Notes: generated by a model not told the origin, from the letters alone. A DNA stretch of 64,000 bases from Hyperoodon ampullatus (GCA_949752795.1 OX457057.1:96499513-96563512), one strand, 5' to 3'. Positions 13,451 through 24,655 are shown, counted from the stretch's first letter. Numbers and translations are program-made.

Positions 13451-13881
13451 TGACCTCTCTCTTCAAAACTATGTTTTCAAACATATGCCCCTGGGCAGGG
13501 GGAGGGGGGTTGTCATTGTTTTCGTTTTTGTGTTTTTTCTCTTTCATAACTGCTCTTGATGTTCATGTTAATCTAATTCTATTTTATAAAGAATAGAGGA
13601 AAGGATGATCATGAGTAGATGTGTGGTATGGTCTTGTTTTTCTAAGCTGATACATCCTAATGATGACCCTGGGCCCTCTATCAACCAACCTAGGAATGAT
13701 CTGGAAAGAAACTTTCCACCCCACAAAACCAAGAATATCTGACGGTGTCACAGAAAGTTTTACTTACTCCATTTCTCTACTTGGGGACTCCCATGCCTAA
13801 AAGTTGAATTCATAAGACTATTGCCTAAAAATCAAGGAAAAAGTAGGGTGTAAACTATAGCCAGACAAAAACTCATGTTCT

Positions 13882-13962
13882 AAGTGTGAGGCACAGTGCT
13901 AGATATTAGAGATACAGCTATGAAAAAGACATAGTCACTGTCCTCAAGAAACTTACATTACT
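13882..13962 (-). repeat. L2 fragment
   Basis: 'gtgaggcacagtgctagata', 'gagatacagctatgaaaaag' and 'cctcaagaaacttacatta' repeat the L2 end, and resemble the copy at 12960-13265. The two lie about 850 bp apart in the same orientation. Confidence 0.65.
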
Positions 13963-14509
13963 TCCCACAAAATCATCTATTCAAATCTCCTCTTATATTA
14001 TGAGGTCCATAACACAAGGTCCTTAATATAACAGGCTTAAAAAAAAAAAAAGAGGTAGTGGTGATATCTGGTCATTTCTCTCAGTAACTGTTTATGTAAC
14101 TTCTACTTTGAGGCTAATGATGTCTTGATATCATCTGCAAGTAATTTTTCCAAGTCCCGAACCCTTTAGGATTTCTTCCTCACACTGATCAGGAACTATT
14201 CCAGTGACCCCTTATTTTGGAAAATTAAACTAACCAAACATGCAGGAGGCAAGTGTGATTCTAAATTATCACACAGCTATTAAAATAATGAATGCCGAGT
14301 CTGCATCACATGAGTGCTATTGAAACTTCAGCCAGAGTATTTCTTTAAAATGTTTTCTGGTAGTATACATTTTCTTCATCCCAATACGTGGAAAGTAAAG
14401 AGAACCCTTTCCTATTCATTTAGCCAGCTAACTACATGTTAAAGTGGGTAACCAGAGGTAGGAATAGAGTAATAAGAGACAGATATCCTAATGTTGGAAT
14501 CCCCCACTA
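13963..14509. other. Unassigned DNA
   Basis: No recognised feature apart from a short A-run at 14040-14051. Confidence 0.4.
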
Positions 14510-14603
14510 CCTCCTCCTCCTCTTCCCCCCTCCTCCTCCCCCTCCTCCTTCTCTTCCTCCTCCTCCCCCTCCTCCTCCTCCCCTTCCTCCTCTTTCTCTT
14601 CCT
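14510..14603. repeat. Pure polypyrimidine tract, 94 nt
   Basis: The plus strand contains only C and T for 94 bases, mostly (CCT)n and (TCC)n. Long polyproline/polyarginine ORFs across it are artefacts of this composition. Such tracts can form triplex or slipped structures. Confidence 0.95.
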
Positions 14604-14612
14604 GTTCCTCCT

Positions 14613-15950
14613 TATGCCCCAGCCTATTATTATTTTTCTTCTTCTCTCAATCCTAGTTGGCACATAAGTTAAGATTGATGTCAACTTGGAGGGAGGACTC
14701 TATATTATGGCTCAGTACTCTTGGCCACAAAACTTTCCCTCTTCAATCTAATCTCAGGAATGGGTTCTGACCTGAATATACCACTAGCTACCCTGACTCC
14801 TCTACCCATGTCTGTCTCTACCCAGATAAGAATCCTAGATTCCATCAATCCCATCTCCAAATAAATGGGGAGAATACTGGCAAACAGTTACTTTCCCTAA
14901 CCCACTCTAAGTCTCCCAGCCACCTCCAGCCCTCATGTTTCCATTAGAAATAAGGTATATGGATGACCAGCTAATGCTTCCCCTTAACTACCTGGGAAGA
15001 TTCTCCTCAAGAGATAACTAAGAAAACTCTCACCAATAAAGATTGTTCTTTGCTAACACAAAGCCTCTGCTACTCCTTACCTCAGTTGCCCACACCAAAC
15101 ACCTAGTCTAATCTAGTCTAGTATAGATATAGTACACATAACATAGATGTACCTTGTATAGTATAAATAACCCATAACTTCCATCCCGTTCTCAGGCAAC
15201 CCCCAGTCAGCTCTCACTTCTCATATTCTGAGTACCCATACTCCATTGAGTCTCCTCCACACCTACCCACATACTCAAACTCTTTTTATTACTTTGTCAC
15301 TTAACTCCCACAATCCATATTCCTTGGGACAATTTCTAGCTCTCCATTGCAACATTCATACCATTTCCTCTCTACCATCTTCCCCAAACTTTTTCTCCGA
15401 GGACATACATGCGAGCTGCACTACATTCTATCCCTCCCTCATGCTGTTATTTACTCATGGCCAGGATCACCAACCCCCTATCTTATACTGAGGACTTCAG
15501 AATCTTATTATCCTCATGAACAACTTTCACCTCCATGTGATCACCCATTCAACAATTTAGGCTCAAAATTTATTAATATTCTTGATTGTAACAAATTTCA
15601 TTCACATTCCACTTCAGCAACTCACTCTGAAAAATAAGGTTACTCTAAATAAACATTTGATTCTGAAGCTCTAGCAAAAATAAAGTGAATTCTTCTAGCC
15701 TATCTCTGTCCTGTCTTTTCCAGGAATCAAATAGGGTACAAGCTGTCAGAATAATCATTCAAAGAGTCAGGATCATGGCCTCAACAACAATCTCTCTTTC
15801 ATTAAACTGCATCAATAATCACTTCAGGAAGACTGTTCCCTCTCACCAACACAATTTAATCAAGGACCAAAGTCCTGCTAGCTTTATCTCCTAAATAGTT
15901 CTTTAATATTTTCCTTATTTACTATCCCTACTTCCATTAAATCAATTTAA
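14613..15950. other. Mostly unassigned, possible L2 traces
   Basis: No gene. C+T-rich text at 15240-15640 (for example 'ttattaatattcttgattg') resembles L2 ORF sequence weakly. I would not assert it without a profile search. Confidence 0.4.
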
Positions 15951-16107
15951 GACCTCATTGTCTGTTCACGTACAGTATTTTAACAATCTCCTAATTTGTC
16001 TTCTACCTCTACCTTCTCTCCTCAAATCTGTTCTCCAGTTAGCCATGAGAATGGTGTATGTGAATTGTAAATCTGACCATGTCACTTCCCTGTTTCAGCG
16101 TTGTTCT
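15951..16107 (+). repeat. L2 LINE fragment
   Basis: 'caatctcctaatttgtcttc', 'tctgttctccagttagccat' and 'aatctgaccatgtcacttcc' follow the L2 consensus order just upstream of its 3' end. Confidence 0.75.
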
Positions 16108-16164
16108 AGAGAGCCTAATCCTTGCACCAAGATGAGGAAAAGGATTAAGAAGCATAAGTAATAG

Positions 16165-17256
16165 CAGGAAAAAGTTATCATTACTTTCAGATGTTATAAT
16201 TGTCTACCAAGAAAATAGAATCAACTGAAGATCTTATGGAAAAAACCAAACGAACTTTTTGGCCAACCCAATATTATAACTAATAAGAAAAGTCACAAAC
16301 GTGACCAGTTATAAGCATGTGAAGAAATTAATTGCTTTCTTGCATACTAGTAATAGCCAGATAGAAATAATAATAATAATAAAGGAAAAGAGGCACCATT
16401 CACACTAGCAAAATAGATATCTAGCAATAAATGTTAAAAGATAGGTGCATATTTTTAATTAAAAATCATATCTAAAAATTAAAAATAGAACTACCATATG
16501 ATCTAGCAATTCCATTCATGGTCATTTATCCAAAGAAAACAAAAACACTCCTTAGAAAACATATATGCACCCCTATATTCACTGCAGCATTATTTACAAT
16601 AGGCAAGATATAGAAATAACCCAAGTGCCCATCAATAGATGAATGGATAAAGAAGATGTGATTTATATATATTGGACCATTACTCAGCCATGATAAAGAA
16701 TGAAATCTTGCCATTTGTGACAACACGGATAGACCTAGAGGGTATTATGCCATGTGAGATAAGTCAAACAGAGAAAGACAAATAGTGTATGATTTCACTT
16801 ATGTGTAGAATCTAAAAAACAAATGAACAAGCATAATAAGACAGAAACAGGGTTATAGATACAGAGAACAAACAGGTGGTGGCCAGAGGAGAAGGGAGTA
16901 GGGAGAGGAAAGAAATAGGTGAGGAAGATTAAGAAGTACAAACTTCCAATTGCAAAATAAATGAGTCATGGGTATGAAATGTACAGTATGAGGAATATAG
17001 TCAATAACTATAAAACATCTTTGTATGGTGACATATCATAATTAGACTCATGGTGATCATTTTGATATGTATAGAAATATCAAATCATGTTGTATAACAG
17101 GAACTAACATAGTATTATAGATCACTTATACTTCAAAAACAAAAACAAACAAACATAGAAAAAGAGATAAGATTTATGGTTACCATAGGCAAAGGGGGTA
17201 GAAGGAGGGGGAATTGAGTGAAGGCCGTCTTAAAAATCTTCTGAAATAAAAAATTT
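16165..17256 (+). repeat. Old L1 (L1MA-type) ORF2 fragment and 3' end
   Basis: 16165-16440 is a diverged reverse-transcriptase segment ('actttcagatgttataattg' at the place of the active-site motif). 16441-17256 is the L1 3' region: 'actaccatatgatctagcaa', 'gcagcattatttacaatagg', 'catcaatagatgaatggata', 'agacctagagggtattatgc'. There is a large internal deletion between the two parts. A mariner-like terminus is embedded at 16238-16271. Confidence 0.85.
16238..16271 (-). repeat. Solo mariner-like terminal inverted repeat
   Basis: The reverse complement begins ttgggttggccaaaaagttc and continues gtttggttttttcc. This is the terminal repeat known from artiodactyl mariner elements. On the window strand it ends at a TA (16272-16273), the target dinucleotide of the Tc1/mariner superfamily. 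Only this one end is present, inside L1 sequence. Confidence 0.7.
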
Positions 17257-17274
17257 TTTAAAGATAGGTGTATC

Positions 17275-17470
17275 ATTTTTATGGAAAATAATTTTTTTTT
17301 GTTTTTGCTAAAAAATATAAAGGAAGACCCAAATAAATCGAGATTCAAGCCATGCTCCTGGTTAGAGAGCTGTGATATCATAACAATAGCAATCACCCCC
17401 AAATTCATCTATAAGTTTAATGTAATTCCATCAAAATCCCAATGGGAAAGAAGGAAGTATTGTAGAGACT
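17275..17470 (+). repeat. Old L1 ORF2 fragment
   Basis: 'ccaaattcatctataagttt' followed by 'aatgtaattccatcaaaatc' is the conserved L1 ORF2 region after the reverse transcriptase. It is diverged and short. Confidence 0.7.
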
Positions 17471-17479
17471 GCTAGTTTT

Positions 17480-17960
17480 CCACCCCAATATATGTTCTTT
17501 AAACTCTCTTCCTTAGTAATAAAAATTTAAAATTTAGGCTGGGCACCTGGCCACATAAAACAAAGAATATATTTCTAGGCTTCATAACAGTTAGGTATAG
17601 CCTTGGGACCGTGTTTTGCCAATAAGATGTAACTATAAATGTTGTGTGGCAGTTACTAGGAACCCCTTTTAAAAGGCAGCTGGCATGCCTCCTTTGCCTC
17701 TTCATCCCCACTTACTTCTTCCTCCAGATGTTAAGGCTGGAGCTTGGGCAGCCATTTTAGACCATGAGGTAGAAGCCAAATGTTGAAGATGGTGAAACAA
17801 CAGGAGAGAATATTCTGGTGTTCTATTAAACATGGACCCACCATAGTGGCCCTGCTCCAAGTTTTGTTTGATAGAGAAATACACTTTTATATAGTTTAAG
17901 CCACTGTTGGCTTGGGGTTTTCAGCTGAACTTGGCCCTAATCAGTATCATGCACAAGAAG
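17480..17960 (+). repeat. Probable old LTR or transposon remnant, family uncertain
   Basis: Contains phrases common in old mammalian repeats ('ggccacataaaacaaagaat', 'ttttgccaataagatgtaac', 'agtttaagccactgttggct'), ending 'ggccctaatcagtatcatgc'. I could not settle a family. Confidence 0.45.
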
Positions 17961-17989
17961 GATGAATATACAAGAACAACTAAGAAATG

Positions 17990-18130
17990 TTTGACAAAGA
18001 TGAATGAAAGAAGACTTGTCATCTCAGATGTGTAAATATACTCCAAAGCTCTAGTAATTAAACAGAGTAGCACTGGCACAGGAATAGACTATAGCTCAAT
18101 GGAACAGATTTTAGAGCCTGGAAACCCTCT
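17990..18130 (+). repeat. Old L1 ORF2 fragment
   Basis: 'ctctagtaattaaacagagt', 'agcactggcacaggaataga' and 'tcaatggaacagattttaga' match the L1 ORF2 segment that reads 'agtaatcaagacagtgtgg' and so on. Confidence 0.65.
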
Positions 18131-18289
18131 CATCCCCTGAGCCACAAGTCCTCTGACACAAAAACATACCCAGCTTATTCATCATTTATACTCAGCTGAG
18201 CTGTCTCCATCTCCAGAAACCCCCCTTAGATCCCCACTCTCCACTCTGGCTGGCTCAGGTGCCCCTCATTAAAGCCATCACAGCACATA

Positions 18290-18520
18290 GTTTTGTGTTA
18301 TACTCAGAATTGTGTTGTAATTATCACTCAGTGTGTCAATCTCCCCCACTAGACTGGGAGTTCCTTGAGGGTAGGGATCATAGTTTATCTAATCCCCAAC
18401 AATTTACACAGTGCTTAGGGCTCTTAGATTATAAACTCCAGGAAGGAATGGATCATAGCACCATTTTTCAGTAACCCAGCATCTGGTAGTTAGTAGGCAC
18501 ATTGATGAAGGAGCAATGAA
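18290..18520 (+). repeat. L2 LINE 3' end
   Basis: 'ctcccccactagactgggag', 'ttccttgagggtagggatca' and 'tagttagtaggcacattgat' follow the L2 3' end in order. A second partial copy of the same segment ('attataaactccaggaagga') is inside it. Confidence 0.75.
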
Positions 18521-18761
18521 CCACTAATGAATCAACTGCCCACCTGACTGTACCCTTTTGTCATCTCTTTAGTTGGCCTGAGTCAATGCCCATCCCCTAC
18601 TCGAGAACTTGACTTTCAGGAATTTATGTGATAGGCCTAATACAGCAGAGGCAAAGAAAAAAAATGGATACACAAAGATGTTCACAACAATATTTTAAAT
18701 AATAGAGGGGAAAAATGCAGGTAACCAGACAACCAAAATGTTTAACTTTAAACACGGACCT

Positions 18762-19860
18762 CAATTGAGCAAACATTTATTAAGCATCTACTCAGTAGCA
18801 ACAGATAAATGAGATACAGTCCCTGCTATGGATTGAATTGTATCCTCCTCCAAAACATACTGAAATCCTAAACTCCAGTACCTCAAAATGTGACCTTATT
18901 TGGAACTAGGGTGGTTGTAGATATAATTAGTTAAGATGAGGTCATACTGGATTAGGTTGGGTCCCTAATCCAATGACTGGTGTCTTTATAAAAAGAGTAG
19001 AGAGACACACAAAGAGAATGCCATGTAAACACAGAGGCAGAGACTGGAGTGATGCAGCTGCAAACCAAAGAACACCAAGGACTGACAGCCACTACCAGAG
19101 GCTTGGAAGAAGCAAGGAAAGATTCCTACAGAGATTTCAGAGGGAGTACATCTCTGCCAGCACCTTGATTTTGGACTGCTAGCCTCCAGAACTATAAGAC
19201 AGTAAATTTCTGTTGTTTTCAGGTCACCCAGTTTGTAGTACTTTACCACTGCAGCCCTAGAAAACGAACACAACCTTTATCTTCAGAAACCTGTATCTAA
19301 TAAGAGACAAACATACAAATATTTCCACCATGGAGTAATAAGACCAAAAAATAAAATTATGTACAGCGTTCAAGGGTAGTAACAAGTAGTGGTTAACTCT
19401 ACTAGGAATCTATGTTGGAGAGAATTCAGATAAAACTTTACAGATACAGTGATGTTGGTTTGGGGAGTGGATAATGGCTATGTGAAGGCCATTGAACAAG
19501 GTGGGGATGGGGAATGAGAGGATATTCTTCCAGGCACAGGGAGCAGCCTGTGCAAAGCCCAGACTGTGTGAAATGGTATTGTGGCTCCAAGAACTGCAAG
19601 TAGCTCACTACTGCTGTCTTTCAAATGCAAGTGAAATGAGGAGAGAAAATATTGACCTAAAGAAAATGCAAGAAGCAAGAACCAGATCCTACAGCACTTT
19701 GTATGCCTTGTCAAGGAAGCTGAAATTTATCCATTCCATGATGGGAAGCACTAAAGTTTTAAAGGGAAGAACATGATCAGATTAGAAAGGCCACTCTATG
19801 GGGTAAAGTGAAGAAGGAATTGGGGAAGAATATGTGTGTCACAAGCCAGACAGAAAGACA
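18762..19860 (-). repeat. L2 LINE, reverse orientation, split by an LTR
   Basis: The left piece 18762-18823 ('acatttattaagcatctact', 'gagatacagtccctgc') and the right piece 19273-19860 ('taataagagacaaacatac', 'ccaggcacagggagcagcct', 'gtatgccttgtcaaggaagc', 'aacatgatcagattagaaag') form one reverse L2 3' region when the LTR at 18824-19272 is removed. Confidence 0.7.
18824..19272 (+). repeat. MaLR (MLT1-type) solo LTR
   Basis: Starts tgctatggattgaattgtat and ends gaacaca. It carries 'atgaggtcatactggattag', 'accttgattttggactgcta' and 'agtaaatttctgttgttttc'. It interrupts an L2 copy and is therefore younger than it. No clear flanking duplication remains. Confidence 0.88.
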
Positions 19861-21312
19861 AATTGATAGACTGACTTTTTTTCTGTCCTTCATGATGCCC
19901 TCTCTTTCCACCCACACCTTCCACCCCTCATCCACTCCCAGTCCTGAGGGGACCACCATGCATCAGGTTTTTGTGTGGGAAGGAGGTTAATCATTTGTCT
20001 CTATGGCTCCAGGTTACAATTAAGACAAACTGGTATAAGTGTGAGAGAAGATACAAAAACCAAAAATTGTCTCATTAGAAAGAGCTTTAAAATTATTGCA
20101 GCTTTTCCCCAAGTGTGACCTTATATCACTTCTGTGAAGTGGGGGGGGATGTTCCATGGCCAAATGTTTGCAAAATTCTGGCTTAAACAAAATAGAAAGT
20201 TTTCCCCATTATGATTTTTGCAGAGCTCTTATTATGCTAATTTATATGATGACTCTCTAAAAGGGGGCAATTTTATAAAATGTTTCCCTAATGTATTTGA
20301 CCTCAGAACTCTTTCCTGCAAATTATCACTTCCCAAAATAAAAAACACCCTGTGTTGAGGTGAGTTAGCATTTTCTAATGAGTTAGTGATCCCCCCTTTG
20401 CTGGCATGTTTTGTGAGAGATTAGCCCTCTTAAGGATGATGTAAAAGAAAATTTCTCCATTGAGTGGGATGTTGGATTAAACTACTTCTGAAGTCAATTA
20501 CATTCAATCCCAGGATCAGACTACAAGAGCCTTCTTAGGCAAGAAACCCAGTCCTCCCCCCACCCCAGCCCTGAGAGCTGCCCAGCTCCAATACCATGCC
20601 CAATTGTGTGGCTTCCTTTCAGAAATGCATCTACAAGACTCGTGTAACTTAAGCTACTCCTGATTTTTTCCAGGGAAAATAAAAATCAAATACTTTACTG
20701 TCTCAAAGGAATGCTGTCATCAATAATTTAAGGAGGGCTGGAAAGGGACAAAGCCAGTCACTGTCTAAGGGCATGTTAGGAGGACATACCTGTTGTCACC
20801 AGAATTACCAGAGAGGCTACATGGAATGGAATCATTCAGAGCCAAAGATGAGTGGCAGGAAGAAGGGCAGATTTCTTTGCCGACTGAAGAAACTGCTACT
20901 CTATCACAATCCCTGTCAGCCCAATGATGCTTCAGACCCTGACCCTCTTCCCACCTAACTCAGCTCTGAGTTACACAAATACATCTGATTGGCAAAACCT
21001 AAATTACAACCATAACCTTAGGGAGTCCTAAAAATGTGATTTTTAGCTTTCTAGCCTCTACTGTACAAGAAGGCACACTAGAAGGAAATTACAGTGGGTG
21101 TGGAGAAGGCCAAACAAACCACAGTATCCCACACACACATATACAATACTTACAGAAAACAGGTATTTTGGAAAGAAAACAAAATACAAAATAGAATGAG
21201 TTGAGTGGGGTTCAAAGACAAGTTATAATCTACTTCAGGGAGCTCCTGGTGATCCATTTACCCTACCAGTCACTAATAGCCAGTCACACTTAAGTTGAGT
21301 CTGAGTTAGGAT
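19861..21312. other. Unassigned intronic or intergenic DNA
   Basis: About 1.4 kb without a recognised gene or repeat. A short G-run lies at 20140-20148. If ACMSD continues leftwards this is part of the intron after its last visible exon. Confidence 0.45.
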
Positions 21313-21327
21313 AAAAGATATATAGCA

Positions 21328-21456
21328 ATATGTATAAGTGATTCACTTTGTTATACAGCAGAAACTAACACACCATTGTAAAGCAATTATACTCCAATAA
21401 AGATGTAAAAAAATAATAATAAATTTTAAAAAAATAGTAATTTCATTAAGGAAAAA
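21328..21456 (+). mobile_element. Short 5'-truncated L1 3' end with TSD
   Basis: Only the last stretch of the L1 3' UTR and an A-rich tail, flanked by aaaagatatatagca at 21313-21327 and aaaagatgtatagca at about 21457-21471. It belongs to the same L1 lineage as the elements at 4.1 kb and 53 kb. Confidence 0.88.
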
Positions 21457-21740
21457 AAAAGATGTATAGCATATGTTCTTTCACTTTCCCTTTCCACTCC
21501 TGTGGCAGACGTTAATAATCAATCCCATTACTTTTGTGCTAAACCTAGACTCAATTTCAAATTCCTTTTCAGAACAATGCAACAGGCAGCTAGTAACATC
21601 AATCAGAATTAACAGGCAAGTTGAAAATTGTCATCCTTCATTCAATTGTCGTAACATTTTACTTTAAAAAATTTAGGAAACTCTGGTCTATCATGTAGTG
21701 CCACAAAAATGATATGAAAACAAAACAAAACAGAACAAAC

Positions 21741-22140
21741 AACTCTCTGAAATTCAGAGGTTTAAAGCAACACTCATTTATTATTGTTAATGCATCTGCA
21801 TGTTGGCTGATCTAGATTAGGCATGGCGGGGGCAGCTCTGCTCCCCAAGTGCCTTATCCTCCTTGGACCAGTGGGCTAGCCAGGCATGTTCTTCTCATGT
21901 CAATGACAAGGGTGCAAGAGGGGCTGTGGAAATGCACTGCCTAGGTTTGGAACTGGCACACTACCACTTCTGTGCACATGCCATTAGCAAGAACAAATCA
22001 CTAAGTTGAGCCCAAAGTCAAGAGTAAGGAAACACCTTTCAGCCACAGTAAGGCCATGGCAAGGGTGTGGAAGCAAGGAGTGGTGAAGAATTGGGTATAA
22101 AAACGCAAACTATCACAGGTCCTCATCAAGGATCATTATC
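21741..22140. repeat. Old interspersed repeat, family uncertain
   Basis: 'ctctctgaaattcagaggtt taaagcaac', 'cattta ttattgtta' and 'catgttggctgatctagatt' are typical of an old mammalian DNA transposon or LTR remnant. I cannot name it confidently. Confidence 0.45.
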
Positions 22141-22574
22141 ATCTCAAAATAAAATTGTGTGTAATCTCTAATTTTCATTGCCAACATTGCTGAAAAATCC
22201 TGCCTTACATTGCAAGACATTGGCCCTTGTCAATTAAGAATAGAGATCCACAGAGAAGTTCAGACTGACATTAGGAGCTTAGGAGCATTGAAGTGAGCAT
22301 GAAATCTGCTGGTTGAGGAAGTGGTATCCTTAGAAGTCTAAACCAGCACAAAGAACTGCAGTAAGTGGTGGTCATACTAAAGTGACCAAGATAAGGGCCA
22401 TGTGTACTTGGAGCAGCTCTATTTGTTCTCAGCAAGTCACTCACCATAACATCAGAGGCATGTGACAACAATCATTTTCATGTAAAGGCACCAATTTGCT
22501 TCTATTACTCAGTACTACTTATGAAGGAATATGTTTAAATTTGTCATTTTGATAATCTTAAAAAGCAAATAGCC

Positions 22575-22721
22575 CTTTTCACCCCCGCCGCCACCCATGC
22601 GTGTGCGTGGGGGCCGCCCTACCAGCTCGCCCTAGTCTTTTGCTTTCTTTTTCCTGTCCCGGGCCTCCCTCTCGCACCCGGGACCACAATGCTCTGCTCC
22701 GCTTGTCATTTGGAGGCGCCC
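22575..22721. other. GC- and CpG-rich block of unknown origin
   Basis: About 150 bp with roughly ten CpG dinucleotides, set sharply in AT-rich DNA. It directly abuts the 5' TSD of the next SINE but is outside that SINE's duplication. The minus strand is open across it (61 codons), but I do not recognise the peptide. Confidence 0.6.
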
Positions 22722-22734
22722 AAAGGTGGATCCA

Positions 22735-23189
22735 GGCTGCCCTGGGGGCGCAGTGGATAAGCATCTGCCGGCCAATGCGGGGGACACGGGTTCAAGCCCT
22801 GGTGCGGGAAGATCCCACATGCTGCAGAGCAACAAAGCCCATGCACCACAACTACTAAGCCTGAGCTCTAGAGCCCGCAAGCCACAACTACTGAGCCCAC
22901 GTGCCACAACTACTGAAGCCCGTGAGCCACAACTACTGAGCCCGTGAGCCACAACTATTGAGCCCGTGTGTCACAACTACTGAAGGCTGTGAGCCACAAC
23001 TACTGAGCCCATGCACCACAACTACTGAGCCCGCATGCCTAGAGCCTGTGCTCCACAACAAGAGAAGCCACTGCAATGAGAAGCCTGCTCACTGCAATGA
23101 AGAGTAGCCCCCACTCGCTGCAACTAGGGAAAACCCACAAGAAGCAATGAAGACCCAACTCAGCCAAAAAACCCAAAAAAAACAAAAAA
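22735..23189 (+). mobile_element. CHR-1-like SINE with internal tandem expansion
   Basis: tRNA-like head ('gcagtggataagcatctgcc', 'gggttcaagccctggtgcgg'), then about eight tandem units of 22-23 bp built on 'ccacaactactgagcccgtg' (about 22835-23030), then the long CHR-1 tail ('gaagagtagcccccactcgc', 'caagaagcaatgaagaccca'). TSDs are aaaggtggatcca at 22722-22734 and aaaggtggagcca at 23190-23202. It lies in the intron downstream of the left ACMSD exon. Confidence 0.93.
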
Positions 23190-23202
23190 AAAGGTGGAGC
23201 CA

Positions 23203-23345
23203 AATTCCACTCCCCTTGAATGTGGGCCAGATTTAGTGACTTGCTTCTAATGAATAAAATGCAGCAGAAGTGATGTGATGTGGCTTTTGAGGAGAGACCA
23301 AGCAACTGGTTGTTGATCCTGCACTCTGCTCCCCGTAAGTCATCC
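23203..23345 (-). repeat. Probable old repeat fragment next to an ACMSD exon
   Basis: 'ttgaatgtgggccagattta', 'gtgacttgcttctaatgaat' and 'aaaatgcagcagaagtgatg' form a phrase found at many mammalian loci (an old LTR-like repeat). It stops about 20 bp from the exon splice donor. Orientation and family are uncertain. Confidence 0.5.
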
Positions 23346-23365
23346 AAATGGCAGCCTTGGCTTAC

Positions 23366-23538
23366 CTTTCCTATGACATCTGTTAATAGCTTGAGGGCCA
23401 GAGGATCATGAACCAAGGAGTCAGTGTAAAAGGAACCAAGGTATTTCTTTGGGTTGGTTGGATTGTCCTGGGCACACAGATCTGGACACATGCTGAATCC
23501 ATGGGAGATTCTTCCTTGTGTGAAGGGGAAGGAACCAC
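23366..23538 (-). CDS. ACMSD: ACMSD exon (human residues about 227-283)
   Basis: ACMSD decarboxylates 2-amino-3-carboxymuconate semialdehyde, steering tryptophan breakdown away from quinolinate and NAD. It is a zinc-dependent, amidohydrolase-type cytosolic enzyme. The 173-bp exon reads GT + 57 codons and joins in phase to the exon at 24656-24751. It starts after an AG (cttgaag) and ends at a gtaagc donor. It contains the family's G-R-I-S-H-G segment, with the Arg (human R235) known to contact substrate across the dimer, then C-A-Q-D-N-P, K-K-Y-L-G-S-F-Y-T-D and L-L-T-D-V-I-G-K. Compared with the human protein as I remember it, V233 is Gln and R243 is Cys. The metal-binding Asp (human D291) belongs to the next exon, which I did not find. 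There is no stop or frameshift. Confidence 0.93.
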
Positions 23539-23699
23539 CTTCAAGTAAAGCCCATTCCTGAGGGGTTAGTGTTAATTGAAAAGGATTCTTTTCAACCCTC
23601 ATGTTGTATGCAAAGAGAAGTTACTGTAGCCCAGCTAGTTAACTGTATTTACAAAGGATCTACTGGATTCCAAATGCGAGAGATGACCCAGCAAAAAGA

Positions 23700-24005
23700 A
23701 TAAAGTTAACTCATCTAGAAATTCAGATTTAAGTAATTTATCCTAAAGAGAGAAGACAAGTGTATAAAGATGTGTGGTCAAGGTTTTCAAATGTAACGTG
23801 GTTATAATAGAAAAATACAGAGGCAGCCTTTCAGTTGGGGAATATCTAAATAATGACAGCATATCCATAAAATGTATTATCATGCATACAACCATCAAAA
23901 ATGATGAAGCTCTGTACTCACTGACATGGAAAGATGTCTCCACGTGCTGTTGAGAAGGAAAAGTGGATTAGAGAACAATGTGTATAGTTTGATATTGTGT
24001 GTGTG
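23700..24005 (+). repeat. Old L1 (L1M) 3' fragment
   Basis: 'taatttatcctaaagagaga', 'tcagttggggaatatctaaa' and 'actgacatggaaagatgtct' follow the old L1 ORF2-end order. It lies in the 1.1-kb intron between the two ACMSD exons. Confidence 0.7.
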
Positions 24006-24259
24006 TATCCAAGAGTCACAAACTCACTTACCTACAGGAACCAAGCAGGAAATGGAAATGAATGAAACAGGCCAGTTTGTAAACAATAGTGAATTGTAGG
24101 GACTATTGCAAACTGGAGAGCCTGTGGTAGTTTGTGGTCTGATGAGAGATTTAAATGAAAAACAAAACAAAATCAAGTAAACTGTGCCAACCAAACTAAA
24201 CTTGTCTGCAGAAATGGAATTTGGTCCTTGAACCATCATATACTTTACAACTAGAACAA

Positions 24260-24642
24260 CTACCAGGACTAAATTGTGTCCCTCCAAAATTGTGTCCCTG
24301 ACCCCCAATGTGATTGTATTTGTAGATAAGGCCTTTAAGGAGATAATGAAGGTTAAATGAGGTCATAAGGTGAGACCCTCATCTGACAGGACTGGTGTCC
24401 TAATAAGAAGAGGAAGAGACACAGGAACTCTCTCTCTCTCTTCCTGTGAACACACAAAGGCCATGTGAGGACATAGTAAGAAGGCGGCCTTCTGTAATCC
24501 AGGAAGAGAGACCTCACCAAAACCCATCTGTGCTGGCATTTTGATCTGGGGACTCCAGAACTGTGAGAAAATACATTTCTGTTATTTAAGCTGTGCAATC
24601 TGTGGTCATATTCTGTTATGGCAGCCCAAGCTGACTAATAGA
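24260..24642 (+). repeat. MaLR solo LTR beside an ACMSD splice donor
   Basis: MLT1/MST-type LTR: 'gactaaattgtgtccctcc', 'aatgaggtcataaggtgag', 'aataagaagaggaagagaca', 'tgtgaggacatagtaagaag', 'aactgtgagaaaatacattt' and an end at 'gctgactaataga'. It is antisense to ACMSD. Its 3' end is only about 13 bp from the exon splice donor at 24655/24656. Confidence 0.9.
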
Positions 24643-24655
24643 GATAGGGTCTTAC

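Noticed and set aside
14436..14684. Proline-rich and arginine-rich ORFs
   Set aside because: Both are translations of the polypyrimidine tract and its complement, not proteins.
22601..22952. Overlapping ORFs across the GC-rich block and SINE
   Set aside because: They cross the SINE boundary and target duplication, so they are not conserved coding frames.
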